A stretch of 64,000 nt of DNA. Origin: Bimuria novae-zelandiae CBS 107.79 (lineage: Eukaryota > Ascomycota > Dothideomycetes > Pleosporales > Didymosphaeriaceae). Position numbers and translations under genes: made by a program. The stretch lies in the NCBI GenBank assembly GCA_010015655.1, contig ML976658.1:263787-327786 (forward strand), read 5' to 3'. Positions 24,061 to 36,014 of the stretch are shown here, piece by piece (position 1 is the stretch's first letter; every line of letters starts with the position of its first letter). The notes beneath the pieces were generated by a model. The model did not search any database and was not told the DNA's origin. It saw nothing but the letters and a program-made list of their open reading frames with translations.

Positions 24061-25660
24061 TATATTTTAGATTAATATATATTAGATTAATATAAATACT
24101 TATATATTTAAGTAGTAGTTTAAAGGTTAGTATCTCTAGCGTAGGCTTCTTACCTACGTTAAGGAGGCTACTAAAAAGCGCATTTAAGTCCTTTTCTATA
24201 AAGTTAGGCTTAAAGATAAGGATATACTTGCTATATTATAAGTAAAGGGCTTTAATATTAAAAAATATACCCTCGTACGACTACGCTTTAAGCTTGGTCT
24301 TTAGCGCTATATAAGAGGAGTAAAAGAATAGTAAAAGGTATATAAGCTCGTATAAAGATTTATTACTAAAGAGCTTAAGAAAGGCATTATTAATAAGTAT
24401 AAGTAAAAAAACTTTCACACCTACTTCTACTAATAGGGCTATATTATTATAAGGGATTAACTTTTTTAGGCTTATTATATAATTAAATTTAAAGTAGTTA
24501 AACGACGTAAATAAGATCTTTAACGCTACTAAGAAGAGTATATTACTCTTAGTCTAAACTTTATTTAGTTAATTAATAAATACTATAAACTCTGCTTATA
24601 TAGTATTAAAATATATACCTGCCTTAATATATATTCTAGATATATTATCTAGATATATATAAGAATATTAGCTTTAATAGCTATTAGCTGTGCTTATTAG
24701 TTCTTCTATACTTTAGAAGAAGTATAGATACAGCCACGCTCTATATAATTAAATAGAGGGGGTGAGACAGTAATGCTAGCAGATGCTTATTACTAGTTTT
24801 AAAGCTTGTATTAACTAGACTTTGAGTTCCAGGAGTGCTATCTATACGGCATAAGTACATTAAACCAGCGTATTAAAGCATGGTAGGGTTAGCCTTGAAA
24901 AGAAATTATCTTTTGCTGGCAGGTAAGTCTCTCGTACGTACTGCTTTATGTTTTCTAATTAAATATAGGACTACTTTGCAAGCCTTCGTACGCAGGGGCA
25001 CTTCTTAACAGATAATCTAGTAGACTAGATTAGTCTATATACTGTTTATATTCTAATTCTACAAGAGGAGCTCTACAACTTCGTATAACTTTAAAATTCT
25101 TACTTAATCTAGAAGCAGGCGAATTAGTAAAATACTATTATTAGAAAGTTATTTATGCTCTATTACTATCTAGGGAGTTATATTTAGAACTAAAAAATAC
25201 CTTTCAATAGCAAGCAGCATCGTACGATAAAGGAGGATGTTAGCGAATAGGAGAATAATGTATATCTTGAAGATACTAAGCTGGTGTAAAGGTGTGCTCG
25301 AGTCTATTAGGTTTAATAGTACATCTGCAGCGCAGTCTCTTCCCGTTAATCGTACGACACCTTATCTGGACGTCTACCTCCACTTGCGGAGACAGGCGTA
25401 ATTCTATATAGAAAATCAGTTCCAGCCGCTGCTCTCTCTTCTTTCTACTCTATTAGGTGCGAGAAATTGGCAGGTAAGTACCTCGTACGATTAATATAAG
25501 AAGTAAAACTAAGTAAACATAGCCTAACTCTAAAGCAGTTAGAGAAGCAGACCTCGGAACTAACGTATAAGACTTAGAGATACTAATAGGTCTATAAATA
25601 GTATAGTTCTCTTGCTTATATGCAATAACTAAACTATTTATATATATTTTATTATCTAAA
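24060..25660 (+). pseudogene. Retroviral-type integrase-core protein (rva_4/rve-like), RIP-inactivated
   Basis: The forward frame holds an HTH-like upstream stretch (LQAWSLALYKRSKR with stops, about 24270-24330) and then an integrase core. The first catalytic block reads LNIYSRYIIxIYIR (24623-24665), the second LNRGGETVMLADAYY (24749-24793) and the third TLNQRIKAWW (24857-24883). Compared with the usual DAYSR, SDRGGET and NQRIExWW, all three catalytic residues are changed (D to N at 24626, D to N at 24752, E to K at 24875), each a G-to-A change. A 46-bp intron (24923-24968) is supported, after which DYFASLRTQGHF, EELYNFVQLQN and a long tail follow. Such integrase-core genes are common, repeated fungal genes of uncertain mobility. 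I infer a mobile-element origin; it is inactive here. Confidence 0.7.
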
Positions 25661-26820
25661 TATTATTATCTTTTATAGTATAAGTTTTATCCCTACTTTG
25701 GTCTTTTCTTTTATCGTATAGTATAAGTATATTAACTCTAAGATACTGCTTAGAAACAAGAGAGCCTTATTCTAAGCACCCTTCCTTATTTACTTTTTAT
25801 TTAACTTATTATGCTCCTCTTCAGCCATTATTAAGCACACAGAAAGTAGAGAATAAGGATATTATTATTTTAAATAATACTCTAGACACTAAGAAGGCTA
25901 TATTTATTCTATTTACTAAAGCTATAGGTTGTATAATAGCAGAGAATGCACGATAGTAATTAATTTAAAAGTCTATTTAATCTATAGCTTAGAAGCCGTA
26001 TAATTTTCTAGGTCTTCGATATATCTGTCTCGTACGATATAAGGTTATAAATAAAGGTACCTAGTTAAGAAACAGGTTTATAGAATATAAGATTTTTTAT
26101 ACGTGCTATATACCTTCTATATCTTCTTAACTAATTAAAAAATAGAAAATATTTAACTCTAGATTTTAAATACTATAGTTAAGGGGCCTAATAACTTACT
26201 TTAAACGCACATTCTCCTAAAGATTGTATAATATAACGTTAATAATATCTTAGATACTCTACTATACCTTACTATAGATATTAGGAAAGATAGCGTTATA
26301 AAGCTTCTTAAAAGTATAAGTAGACTCTATACAATAAAAGAACTTTTTAAAGATAGATTCTTTAAGAAAATAGACTCTAAGACTACTATACTATATCTTA
26401 TATTTTAGCAGTACTAAGATAAGCAGTTATTATATAGTAAGAGCCTTAATTTATATTTTATTAAAATCCCCTTACGCTTAAAGAAAGCTATTATAAAGGA
26501 AAAGAAAGTTAAGGAGAAACTTTTATAGATTAAATAAAGTTAAAAACGCTAAAGCTAAAGCACTATATAGAGAAAGAGCCCTTATATAAGAGAAAGCGCG
26601 TAATATTTTAAGTATTAAATTTTTAAAAAGTATAGCCTCTTAAACTTCTAAATATTACTATTAAAAATAAGAAAAATTCTGTGTTATACGGTCTCTGCTT
26701 AAAGCATTAAAAGACACATATTATCTTTTTAGCACTATATTATCATCCTGTCTCTCTCCTTAGCTTATATAATAATCTCTGTGCCTCCTTATTGTCATGT
26801 TACCATCGTAGTATTAATCA
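25660..26820. other. AT-rich degraded sequence, unresolved coding remnant
   Basis: Forward frames around 26300-26660 read protein-like Lys-rich sequence (KNFLKIDSLRKQ-type and RKRVIFxVLN) with many TAG/TAA stops. It may be part of the same repeat unit as the integrase-core gene. No family was recognised. One TCGTACGA lies at 26030-26037. Confidence 0.35.
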
Positions 26821-26920
26821 AGATGACACCGTACGATAGGCACCCTACTTAAATGTGTAAATATTCACTAAGATGTCACTGTACGATAGGCACCCCTCTT
26901 AAATATGTAACTATTAAGCG
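26821..26920. repeat. Tandem direct repeat, two 50-bp units
   Basis: AGATGACACCGTACGATAGG at 26821 is repeated as AGATGTCACTGTACGATAGG at 26871, followed in both units by a similar AT-rich tail. The units differ mostly by C/T transitions plus one transversion. Each unit carries one (C/T)GTACGATAGG core, so the duplication also duplicated the palindromic motif enriched in this region. Confidence 0.75.
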
Positions 26921-27256
26921 TTTGCTATCACGGCCTCTAGCATTATGCAGAGTAATAAGGTCCTAATTAACTATTTGCATGTGCCACATAGGCGCTTTTC
27001 ATTATTACACGATGAGCCAAGCAGTTAGGCAGAGCGGTTAGGGGGGTGAAGGTAGGGCACCTACTCAGTACGCGCCGCACACAGAGCAGGTGTTACTTAA
27101 ATAGGTATACATAGACCTAGCTGCCCTCCCTTAATCTTATCTCCTCTATCACTCCTTAACTCTACATATAAGAACCTATATTAACTTCTCTTTTTATAAG
27201 CTTTTCTTCTCGTACGATTAATGTTGACCCTTGTTTTTAATTAAATATAGATTAAG
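26921..27256. other. Upstream region of the Cys-rich pseudogene
   Basis: Contains a short GC-normal stretch (about 26985-27110) within AT-rich DNA and a TCGTACGA at 27210-27217, about 40 bp before the candidate ATG. An intron-like end (TTAATTAAATATAG, 27240-27250) precedes that ATG. No separate gene was recognised. Confidence 0.35.
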
Positions 27257-28839
27257 ATGTCCTTTAACAACGCCTCTTTTAATAACTAAACTACTAGCCC
27301 TCCTCTAGTTTCCAGAACAAGCTATATTTAGGCTCGTACGACTATCTTTGCTCAGGCAAATGCGCGTCTCTAAGTTAACGCCCTTATAAACGTTTAGATC
27401 CTTATTCCTAGCAGTGGCAATCCTCCTCCTGCAACCTTCCCACGCTAGGGCTAGCAGTATGGAAAGATTAATTTCTTTAATCCAGTTGTTGCCTAGTATC
27501 TCTTATAGGTATTCTGCTTTGCCGTACGATCCCTTTCCTCTATAATTAATTATATATACTAACCTTTTTCTAGAGCGCTCGGATCGCCCAGGCTGCTAAT
27601 TTCCTAATTAGCACCTTTGGCAACTCCCCGTACAATACCACTAATACTCCTCTTATTACTCGCCGTAATACTATCCAAGCTAATCAAATCCTCTCCTAAC
27701 ACTAGAGCTACCTTAAAGCTATACTCGTGGCGGCTATAATACGGTTCCTTACCAGCGTTGCCAGGCTGCTTATAATTATACGGGCGACTTTCTCCACAGG
27801 GCTTCTAACAGGACGTAGTACGTTAATGTAGTACAGTTGCAATACGGTCACGTGAGGAGTAGAAACGTAGGGCAATTATAAGTCGTTACTTACGGTTAGA
27901 GGAGTTGTCGTTATAGACCGTATTACGTCTTAGTAGGATATATTTTATTAGGAATATTAAGACCTAATTAAGACGCAAGTATTTAGTATTTTATATACGT
28001 ATTAAGTTCGCGATTTCTGCGTAATAACTAGGTAAAATCTCTGCGTTTTATAGCACCTTAACGGAGAGGGGGGCCGGGCATATAGACCTATAAAAATAGT
28101 TAGTTTTACCTACTAAAATAAATAACATAGCGTAGCCTTTTCTAGGAGAAGCTTGTTATAAGGCCGCATATTATATTACGCCGTTGCTACTATTAACTCT
28201 TAGCTACGCCTTTATTAGTTTTATTACTAGGCTTAGCATAAGAAGGTAGAGCTCTAACAATACGTAAATACTAAGTCTAAGGCTAAGGCTAAGTTTAGGG
28301 AGCTAGCTTTACTAGTAGCGTAATAATTAAGGCGCTTTAACTTTAAAAGAATTAGCCCTGCTAGCGTGCTATACAGGTAATAACCTTAGCGGATTATATA
28401 ATATTAAATCTACCCGTTACGGTGTATATTTAGCCATAACGTAGAAACGTAGGGCAAAACTAAGCTATTACAATTACGGTCCGTACGTGCAACTCTTGTT
28501 AAGCGTATAGTAAAAACATACTAACAATTTTAGACGTTACGGACGATATTTGGTTAAGCCATACCGTATCACGTACAGTTAGAAGCCCTGTTTCTCCACT
28601 ACGCAGGATGCATTTCTCTGTATAGTTAGTGGTAAGGTGACTACTTAAACTGTGTTCATGACGACCATGCCAACACCTGTAGCTTAAAGGCGGACAACAG
28701 CAAGCTCTCGTACGATGACTACCAGAAGAAGTTAGACAATAACAAGAAGGACAAGGATAAGTGGGAGGGCAAGTATCTAAAAGGCAAGAAGTCAGGTTGT
28801 TCAACCCGCTCTAGCAACACTTTGGTTAGCTTTAACTAA
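27257..28839 (+). pseudogene. Cys-rich (DUF3716-like) fungal protein, RIP-mutated and interrupted by a hAT-type MITE
   Basis: From ATG 27257 the frame reads MSFNNASFNN with RIP-type stops. It splices over a likely 65-bp intron (27509-27573, CTAAC branch point) into ARIAQAANFLISTFGNSP, and reaches 27796, where a 794-bp transposon interrupts it. After the transposon (28591 on) another frame reads GDYLNCVHDDHANTCSLKAD and SYDDYQKKLDNN to the TAA at 28837. The NCxxxDHAxxCS pattern resembles the C-terminal Cys motif of DUF3716-type fungal proteins, which are poorly characterised and often repeated. The two halves do not join in one frame without a shift or a further intron, so they may be one damaged gene or two. 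The molecular role is unknown. Confidence 0.45.
27797..28590. mobile_element. hAT-type non-autonomous transposon (MITE), 794 bp, 8-bp TSD
   Basis: Begins CAGGGCTTCTAAC and ends with its inverse GTTAGAAGCCCTG. The following bases are imperfectly inverted as well (AGGACGTAGTACG versus TGTACGTGATACG). The 8-bp TTTCTCCA occurs on both sides (27789-27796 and 28591-28598), the target-site length of the hAT superfamily, and CAGGG is a usual hAT terminus. The interior has no transposase-like frame. It also contains the internal repeat GTAGAAACGTAGGGCAA near 27861 and again near 28440. Confidence 0.85.
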
Positions 28840-30335
28840 TTGGGAGATGTCTGTATCTGCTTCTAGTAGATCTTCTATATATTTAACGGTTTGTACAGGG
28901 GCTTGAGATGCTCCTGTTACGTTACATGTCTCTTCTAGTGTAACAGACAGGGAGCTCCCTGACACATCTCATACATACTCATCATGTACAAGTAGCACAG
29001 TCTGTACAACTCAATATGTCATGGTTTGTAGCGTGATCTATTTCCTATGTTCGATGGTAGCCTGCACGAGTCTGCTACTGCCTATACTAGTCCGCACTAG
29101 TAAACCGGCTGCCTACACTCCTTACTGCTGCCTAGATGGCTTAGCAGTCTATATCTTAGCTATCACTCACATCCAAATGCAATCAGTGTATTCCTCAATT
29201 CCTTCCATGTGCTATTGCCCTCTCACTCCAATACAATACGTCAAGTATGACCTCGACTTTCGCTTTGCACCTGTCCACCGCGACAGTTATGAGCCCGGAA
29301 TCGCTAAAGCCCGCGCAAGCACTCGAGCTGCGGATTGGCACTCGGGTGGGGTACCACAAGCGAGCACGTGCACACTACAGAAATCGCTAAGAGCATACTG
29401 CACTAAAGAGCACTGCGCTAGAGAGCACTAGGCTAGTAATAGAAATGCTAGCGCTAGATAGCTATAGTGCTAGATAGCTAAGAGTTAGTTACAAGAAGGG
29501 CCACAGACGTTAAGAGCAAGCGAGAGAGAGACTAGAGCAGAATATACAGGGCATGTTGCGCTGCAGCCAATGTGTATAAGAAACCTTGAAAAGCTTTCAG
29601 CTCTACGCTACGCTACGATCTGGGGGTGTGTGTGACGGTTAAGAATATTCTACTCCAGCGGGAGCAGAAGGTTAGCCTTTTGCTCCGCGACAATATATCT
29701 ATCCTATCTGTCTCCGTACGGAGTAGCTTCTTTCCTTTGCATGTAGTTCCTCTGTCCTTACACAGTAAGACACCTTCTAAATATGCCTAGATAGGCATTT
29801 AGAGATAGGATTTATAATATTACTTACTTATATTCTATGTTATTATCGTATAAAGTAATATTTATTAACCTGGCTAACATAGGCTACTCAATAAGCAACT
29901 GCGATAATTTTTTTCGCGACTGGCGATTGAGTTTTGTCCCTTCAGCCGCTCATCGTCTTCCGTAGGTTACGGTACCACCGGTACCCTAAACATTAGGCGA
30001 CTTGCCATATTGCACCCGCAGACTTCTGACCGCGAACCCACGTACAACTTCACTACAAAATAGTATCTACCTTGGCGCATGGACTAAGGGCGTCGTCTCC
30101 GCTGGTCTTACCTTATTAGATAATAGTTAGTTAGTCTTTATAATATAGTCCCTTAATTTTATTAGGAGTAGTAATAGCAGCGCCTTAGTATAAATATTAA
30201 TAAAATTATTCCTAAAGGTAACATGCTTAACTTTATAAACACTATATAAGTACTTTTTATAAATAATGTAATAATATATAGTAATATGCTTTAACAAGAC
30301 GCTAACCTTAAAGTCTTAAATAAGTAATAAAGTAG
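28840..30335. other. Mixed GC-normal and AT-rich spacer; no gene supported
   Basis: 28840-29640 is GC-normal and contains one 136-codon ORF (29021-29431) without recognisable domains. Near 29430-29470 short GCTAG-containing repeats occur. A TGTGACGGTTAAGAATATTC stretch at about 29629 looks like the start of an LTR, but no matching end was found. 29780-30330 returns to AT-rich DNA, apart from a GC-normal patch at about 29930-30110. Confidence 0.4.
30331..30335. repeat. Target-site duplication AGTAG, left of Gypsy element
   Basis: AGTAG directly precedes the left LTR and recurs directly after the right LTR at 37135-37139. Confidence 0.9.
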
Positions 30336-30770
30336 TGTTAGGATCTGAACATGTATGGGACACGGAGGACCAACGGGCCTTCAGTGGGGGGTGACACTCG
30401 GCGGGGTTGCGCAACCGAGGTCACGTGATGTACTATCCAGCCAAGGCCGTGCCAGCCATGGATAGCAGTACCAGCCATAGATGGCAGCGCCAGCCATGGA
30501 TGGCAGCAAGACCTTAGATAGTACAGAAATCCTTATGTATATAGGAACGCGAGAATAATCTCTCATACTCGTGTTTAACCTGTTTATTAATCTATCGTTT
30601 AGATTTAACTCAGGCTCTCGTCAATTTAATTATAACTCCTACGCCCTCTCGATACCAATAACCCTATTAACTAGCTTACGCAGTTAATACCCCTTCCTTG
30701 CCTAATAAGTACTCTTGCCCAAGAACTAACCCTAACTACTTACGGACTAGCTACCCGTAGGGACTTAACA
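30336..30770 (+). repeat. 5' LTR of Gypsy element, 435 bp
   Basis: TGTTAG...TTAACA. Differs from the right LTR at about 23 positions by eye, all transitions, no indels. Contains a short GC-rich repeat in which CCAGCCATGGATGGCAG occurs about three times in diverged form (about 30450-30510), probably regulatory. Confidence 0.95.
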
Positions 30771-30787
30771 TCTTAAACACCCTTAAC

Positions 30788-32710
30788 ATGAGTACTACTA
30801 GGACTCCTACTTCTTCTATAGCTTCAGGCAACGCCAGTGTTGCTCTAATAAAGGACACTAAGAACAAGGCGCACAAACCTAATTTATATAATAATAATCG
30901 TAGTCTTCTCGACACCTGGCTTCTACAACTAGACCTATACTTCTTCGACATAGACAACAATCTTAAAGATAAGAAGAAAGTTATCTTCGCAGCGACTTAC
31001 ATGCGAGGACCAGCTAAAGAATAGATCCATCCCTACTTAGTTAAGTACATAGACATGGACCACGACAATAAGGACAAGGACTACATAAACAGTTACGCTA
31101 ACGCAGTTAACATTATTAAGGATTACCTAAACTTTAAGAAATGCCTTAAGCAACTGTTTGGAATTGCTAATAAAACTGCTATAGCTAAACGAGCTATCTA
31201 AACTATCTAACAACGACGATCCGCAGCAGAGTATACAGCCGAGTTTTACAAGTACGCTGTACAACTCAACTAGGAAGACGAATCCCTTAAGACTATATAT
31301 TAATAAGGACTCAAACGCAACGTGCGCGAAGAACTATTACGTAGCAGTGCTAGACTTAATACCCTTAATAAGCTATACAAAGAATCTATCTAGATTAATA
31401 GAGAATGGTTCGCACTACAAGAAGAGTTTCGCAGAAACCCGAGGAATGTCAGTTTTGGACAACAGGCACCTGTAGTCTACAGGGCGCCACCAAAAGTACC
31501 TCGACAACAGCAACGAAGCGACTCTTATGGCTACCAACCTATAGAAGGAATCCAGTTTAATAACTTAGAGAAAGGAACAAGGAAGTCTAATAGCTTTTGC
31601 AAGCCTAATTAAAAGCGCATCTTAGATAGAACCTAACATAAGGGGACTAAGACACGCAAATGCTTTATATGTAATAAACTAGGTCACATTGCTAGGAATT
31701 ACAGGTTTAATAACAAAGTTATTAGACAGCTAAACGTACTTACCGTCGATGACACAGAAGTAACCGACGAAGAATGGCAGGTAATACCCTCTATTAAGCA
31801 ATCCAACATCCTAAATAAGGACTTAAAGCGATCAGACTCGCCTAACTTACGACTCTACGAGGATGCATACAAAGGTTTAGACAAGGAAGAGATAGAGCTA
31901 GTGCCTCAATCTCCTACTCCTTACCCTAGCTAGAACAAGCTAGTTGCCAGCAAGACGACGAATGTTTTCGACTTCTTAGAATAATGCCAACCACGAGAAG
32001 CAGACTTCAGTTTTACAGCAGCGGAACGACAAGATCCAGACTATAAAGCCGCATTCTATCATGCTTACCGACCTGACTTAGTTAGTAAGGCAGAACGAGA
32101 ATGGGCAGACGCTCGCTACAAAAACGAAGATCCTAAGAAGAAATACCTAAACGAAAGCCCGAACTACGAACCACAGTACGACCTGGACCACCGTAACCCT
32201 ACGCACGAGACCATACGATAGACCCTCTGCGGAGAAGACTAATATGCTATTTATTACCAAGCCAAGAAATACAGTTATTTTCCCTAAACGTACTAACGAT
32301 GCAGATGGGAGTGGTTTAACTACCCTATCGCCTATTATAACGTTTATCTCTAGGACAAACGTAAAACGCAATACTTTCCACACCTTAACTAAGCGCTAAA
32401 CTAAGCAATGTTGCTACTAGTTAATGGAAAATGCGCATCTAACAAATGGCAAACATGCTTACACCCCGATTACGAGGAACATAAAGAGCAAAAAGGAAAG
32501 CATGGGTTTAATTACATACTAAAAGGGACTACAACCCTTAGGATTAAAACGGTAACGAAGGAAGAAAACGGTGAAGTTCTCCTAGAAAAGGGCCAGCAGC
32601 AGCCTCAGGAGAAGAAGAAAGAAGGACACCTTAATTCTACAAAGCCACCTACAGAAAAGATGTCTTTTTTAGACCTAGGCTTAGAAGGGAAGACGCCTTT
32701 AGAGAATTAA
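30788..32710 (+). pseudogene. Gypsy gag (capsid/nucleocapsid), RIP-inactivated
   Basis: ATG 30788 begins MSTTRTPTSSIASGNAS, and the frame is readable to a TAA at 32708 with about a dozen TAG/TAA interruptions (first at 31022). The retrotransposon gag region (LLDTWLLQLDLYF, AAEYTAEFYKYAVQLN) is followed by a zinc knuckle near 31660-31705, CFICNKLGHIARNY. The last ligand is Tyr where Cys is expected (TGC/TGT to TAC/TAT, a G-to-A change). A long acidic linker extends to pol. Gag packages the element's RNA in cytoplasmic virus-like particles. Identification is firm from position, composition and the knuckle. Confidence 0.85.
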
Positions 32711-35700
32711 ATATTATAAACAGTTAGGCATTAATTAAGCTACTAGTATAGCTTAAAAAAACATGGATAAAAGCCATGCTAGACTCAAGAGCACAGGAGA
32801 GTTATGTGTTAAGAAAAGCACTTAATAGAGCAGGACTCTATAAGCGCAAGAAGGCCATGCCCTATGCTATCTATATCGCGAATAGACAACTAATGCCCGG
32901 CAAAGCAACGATTAAATACAAGGTCAAGACTACCCTCACGATCTATAGACACCAGGAATCAATTACCCTCGACATCATTAAGGAAGCCAATCACGACGTA
33001 ATTTTAGGACTACCCTAGTTAAGGAAGCACAATCCCACGATTAACTAAGAAAGAAAGAAGCTATCCTTTAAGCGCTGCAACTGTGCATTACAAGCAAAGC
33101 CTACGTATTAACAGAGCATGATAGTAGATAAGAGAGCTATTAACACTATAGTCTCGCGACAGACAGTCGAAAAACGGAAGAAACCCTTGGCAAACGCTGG
33201 CAGGAACCACCAGGTCACAGAGCGCAAGAAGATAGATAAAAGCACAAACCATGAAATTCCAGAATGCTACCGAGCATGGAATCATATGTTCACCAAGAGA
33301 GAAGGAAAAGCAAACCTTCCAGAACATTAGCCCTGGGATCTAGCGATAGACCTAGTAGAAGGGAAAACGCCACCCTTTAGACCACTATATGGCAAAACTA
33401 GAAAAGAACTCCAACAAGAAAAAGAATTCATCGAGACCAATCTCGCGAAAGGATACATACGACCATCGAAGTCACCAGCAGCTAGCCCTTTTATGTTTGT
33501 TATAAAGAAAGACGGCACACCACGACCATGTATTAACTATTAGAAGATCAACGACATGACGATAAAGAACTAATACCTACTACCAAACATCTTAGAATTA
33601 AGAGACCGACTCTCAAGAGCCAAACGTTTTACACTAATAGACTTACGAGATAGATATCACCTTATAAGAATTAAGGAAGGTGACGAGTGGAAGATAGCGT
33701 TTAGATTACGCTACGGACTATTTAAATACACAGTTATGCCTTTTAAACTCACTAACGCACCGGCAAATTTCCAAGCGCTAGTTAACTTTATACTTCGCAA
33801 CTATCTAGACATATTCGTTATCGCATATATGGACGATATACTCGTTTACTCCGAGAACGATTCAGATCATGTTCCACATATACAAACAGTACTAACAGCA
33901 CTAGACAAGGCACACCTTAGGATTAAACCAAAGAAGTGCAAGTGGCACGTAACACGACTTAAATTCCTAGGACACGTTATTAGCACAGAAGGAATCAAAG
34001 TCGCACCCAACAAGATTAAATACATTAAGAACTGGCCAATACTAAGGACAGCGAAGAACATCTAAGAATTCTTAGGATTCTGTGGATTTAATCAACAATT
34101 CATCAAGGATTACGCAAAGACCACGATACCACTTATAAATCTCACAAGGAAAGACACACCATTTGCATGGACTGCAGAGTGTGGAATGTCGTTCTAACTC
34201 TTAAAGACCGCATGCATTATGCCACCAGTACTCATCCACTTCAGGGATGGAAAACCACTACGAATCGAAACAAACGCAAGTGACCTCGCGATAGGCGCCT
34301 GCGCGAAGCAAGAGAAAGATGGCAAATGGCACCCTATTACATACTACTCATGCAAGTTTACCGACACGGAAGCACGATATAACGTACACGACAAAGAACT
34401 ATACGCAATCGTTAAAACACTAAAGCACTAGAGAATCTACGCTCTTAGTTGCTCTACACTTAAGATCTTCACGGATTATAAGAACCTTACACGCTTCACG
34501 ACCACAAAAGAACTTACGCCACGATAGGCAAGATGGTTAGAAACGCTTAAATAATACAAATTCAAGATCACATATACACCCGGCAAAGAAAATGGACGAG
34601 CAGACGCGCTCAGCCGACGACACGATCTTGCAGGAGACAAACCAAGGACCTATTCTACAATACTGCGACAGAACCCAGATAGATCTCTCGAACCTACTGC
34701 AGAACTCAACCAAATCCTCGTTACGACACGAGAAGTACCTAAAGGACAACAAGAAGAGATTATACGACAATACCATAATGACCCAGTATACGGACACCTA
34801 GGCATCAAGAAAACAATGGAACTTATCTAACGGAATTACACATTCCAAGGAATCAAGAAAGCAGTAACAACGTACATACGCAAGTGCGCAGACTGCCAAC
34901 GAAACAAGCATGCCACTTATCTCAAGTACAGCGAGATGCAAGCAATTCAGATTCCAACAGCACCATAGGAAGATATCGCAATGGACTTTGTGACTGGACT
35001 ACCCAAGTCAAAAGACCCAGCAACAGGAATGAGCTACGACTCGATATTGGTAATCGTATGCAGATTCACTAAATACGTGGAACTACTACCATGTTAGAAG
35101 ACGACTATGGCTAAGGAACTCGCGTTTCTCATCCTAGATCAACTTATACGACACCATGGCATTCCAAAGACAATTATTAGCGATAGAGACAAGCTCTTCA
35201 CATTAAACTACTGGACAACCCTTATGGCACTTATTGGAACGAAACGGAAGTTATCAACAGCCTATCACCCGCAAACGGACGGACAGACAGAACGTACGAA
35301 TTAAACAATCGAAACGTACCTACGCATCTACTGCAACGACCAGAAGAATAACTAGATTTTATTACTACCTATAGCATAATTAGCATATAACAACAAGGTA
35401 TCAGCAGCAACAGGATACACACCATTTTATGCAAACCACGGAAGACACCCACATCTCTTTAATCAAGTATTTCCTACAACGATTAAGACAGAAGAAGCCA
35501 TCAACATGGCAGAAAACATAAAGAAAATTCATGAACAACTCCGAGAAAACCTCGAGAAAGCTCAACAGCAAAGCATTTCTTACACTAACAAGAAACGAAA
35601 AACGGCACCTTAGCTAAAGAAGGGGGATAAAGCATATCTGCTTACGAAAAATCTTCGAACCTAGAAGAAAAAGCACAAGAAACTGGATCATGTTAAGGTC

Positions 35701-36014
35701 AGACCATTTTTCATTTCAGAACAACTATCACCGGTCAACTACTAATTGGAATTACCACTAGACGCTAAGATACACCTGGTATTCCATGTCGACCGATTAG
35801 AACCTGCAGACCTAGAAACACCAGTCGAAACCACCTTCTACCACCAGCCAGAGGAAGAAACCGAATTCAAAGTCGAAAAGATACTATAGCACACGGATCA
35901 GCCACGAACCTACCTAATTAAGTGGAAAGGATATCCACACTCAGAAGACACATAGGAACTAAAAGCAAACCTTAATAACTATCGCCAAATGTTGGCACAA
36001 TATCATCGTTAGAC
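32701..36014 (+). pseudogene. Gypsy pol (protease, RT, RNase H, integrase, chromodomain), RIP-inactivated
   Basis: The pol frame overlaps the end of gag in -1 relation. The protease reads AMLDSRAQESYV (32776-32815), where DSG is expected, so the third position is Arg by a G-to-A change. RT runs about 33390-34065 with PFKLTNAPANFQ and the intact active site YMDDILVYS (33826-33852). RNase H spans about 34200-34620 (ETNASDLAIGA; TPGKENGRADALSR). Integrase spans about 34800-35600, with the zinc motif ending CADCQRNK, the core at AMDFVTGLPKSK, ISDRDKLF and STAYHPQTDGQTERTN. The chromodomain reads YLIKWKGYPHSEDT (about 35910-35955). Stops at more than ten CAG/CAA/TGG sites kill it. Chromodomain integrases usually direct insertion to heterochromatin. 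Confidence 0.93.

Noticed and set aside
24923..25530. A second intron at 25476 starting GGCAGGTAAGTACCTCG, mirroring the one at 24923
   Set aside because: The reading frame runs through it as plausible coding sequence (LAGKYLVRLI), so only the first intron is called.
29021..29431. 136-codon forward ORF
   Set aside because: No domain, no intron or promoter support, Cys/Leu-rich composition. Left as an uncalled ORF in a spacer.
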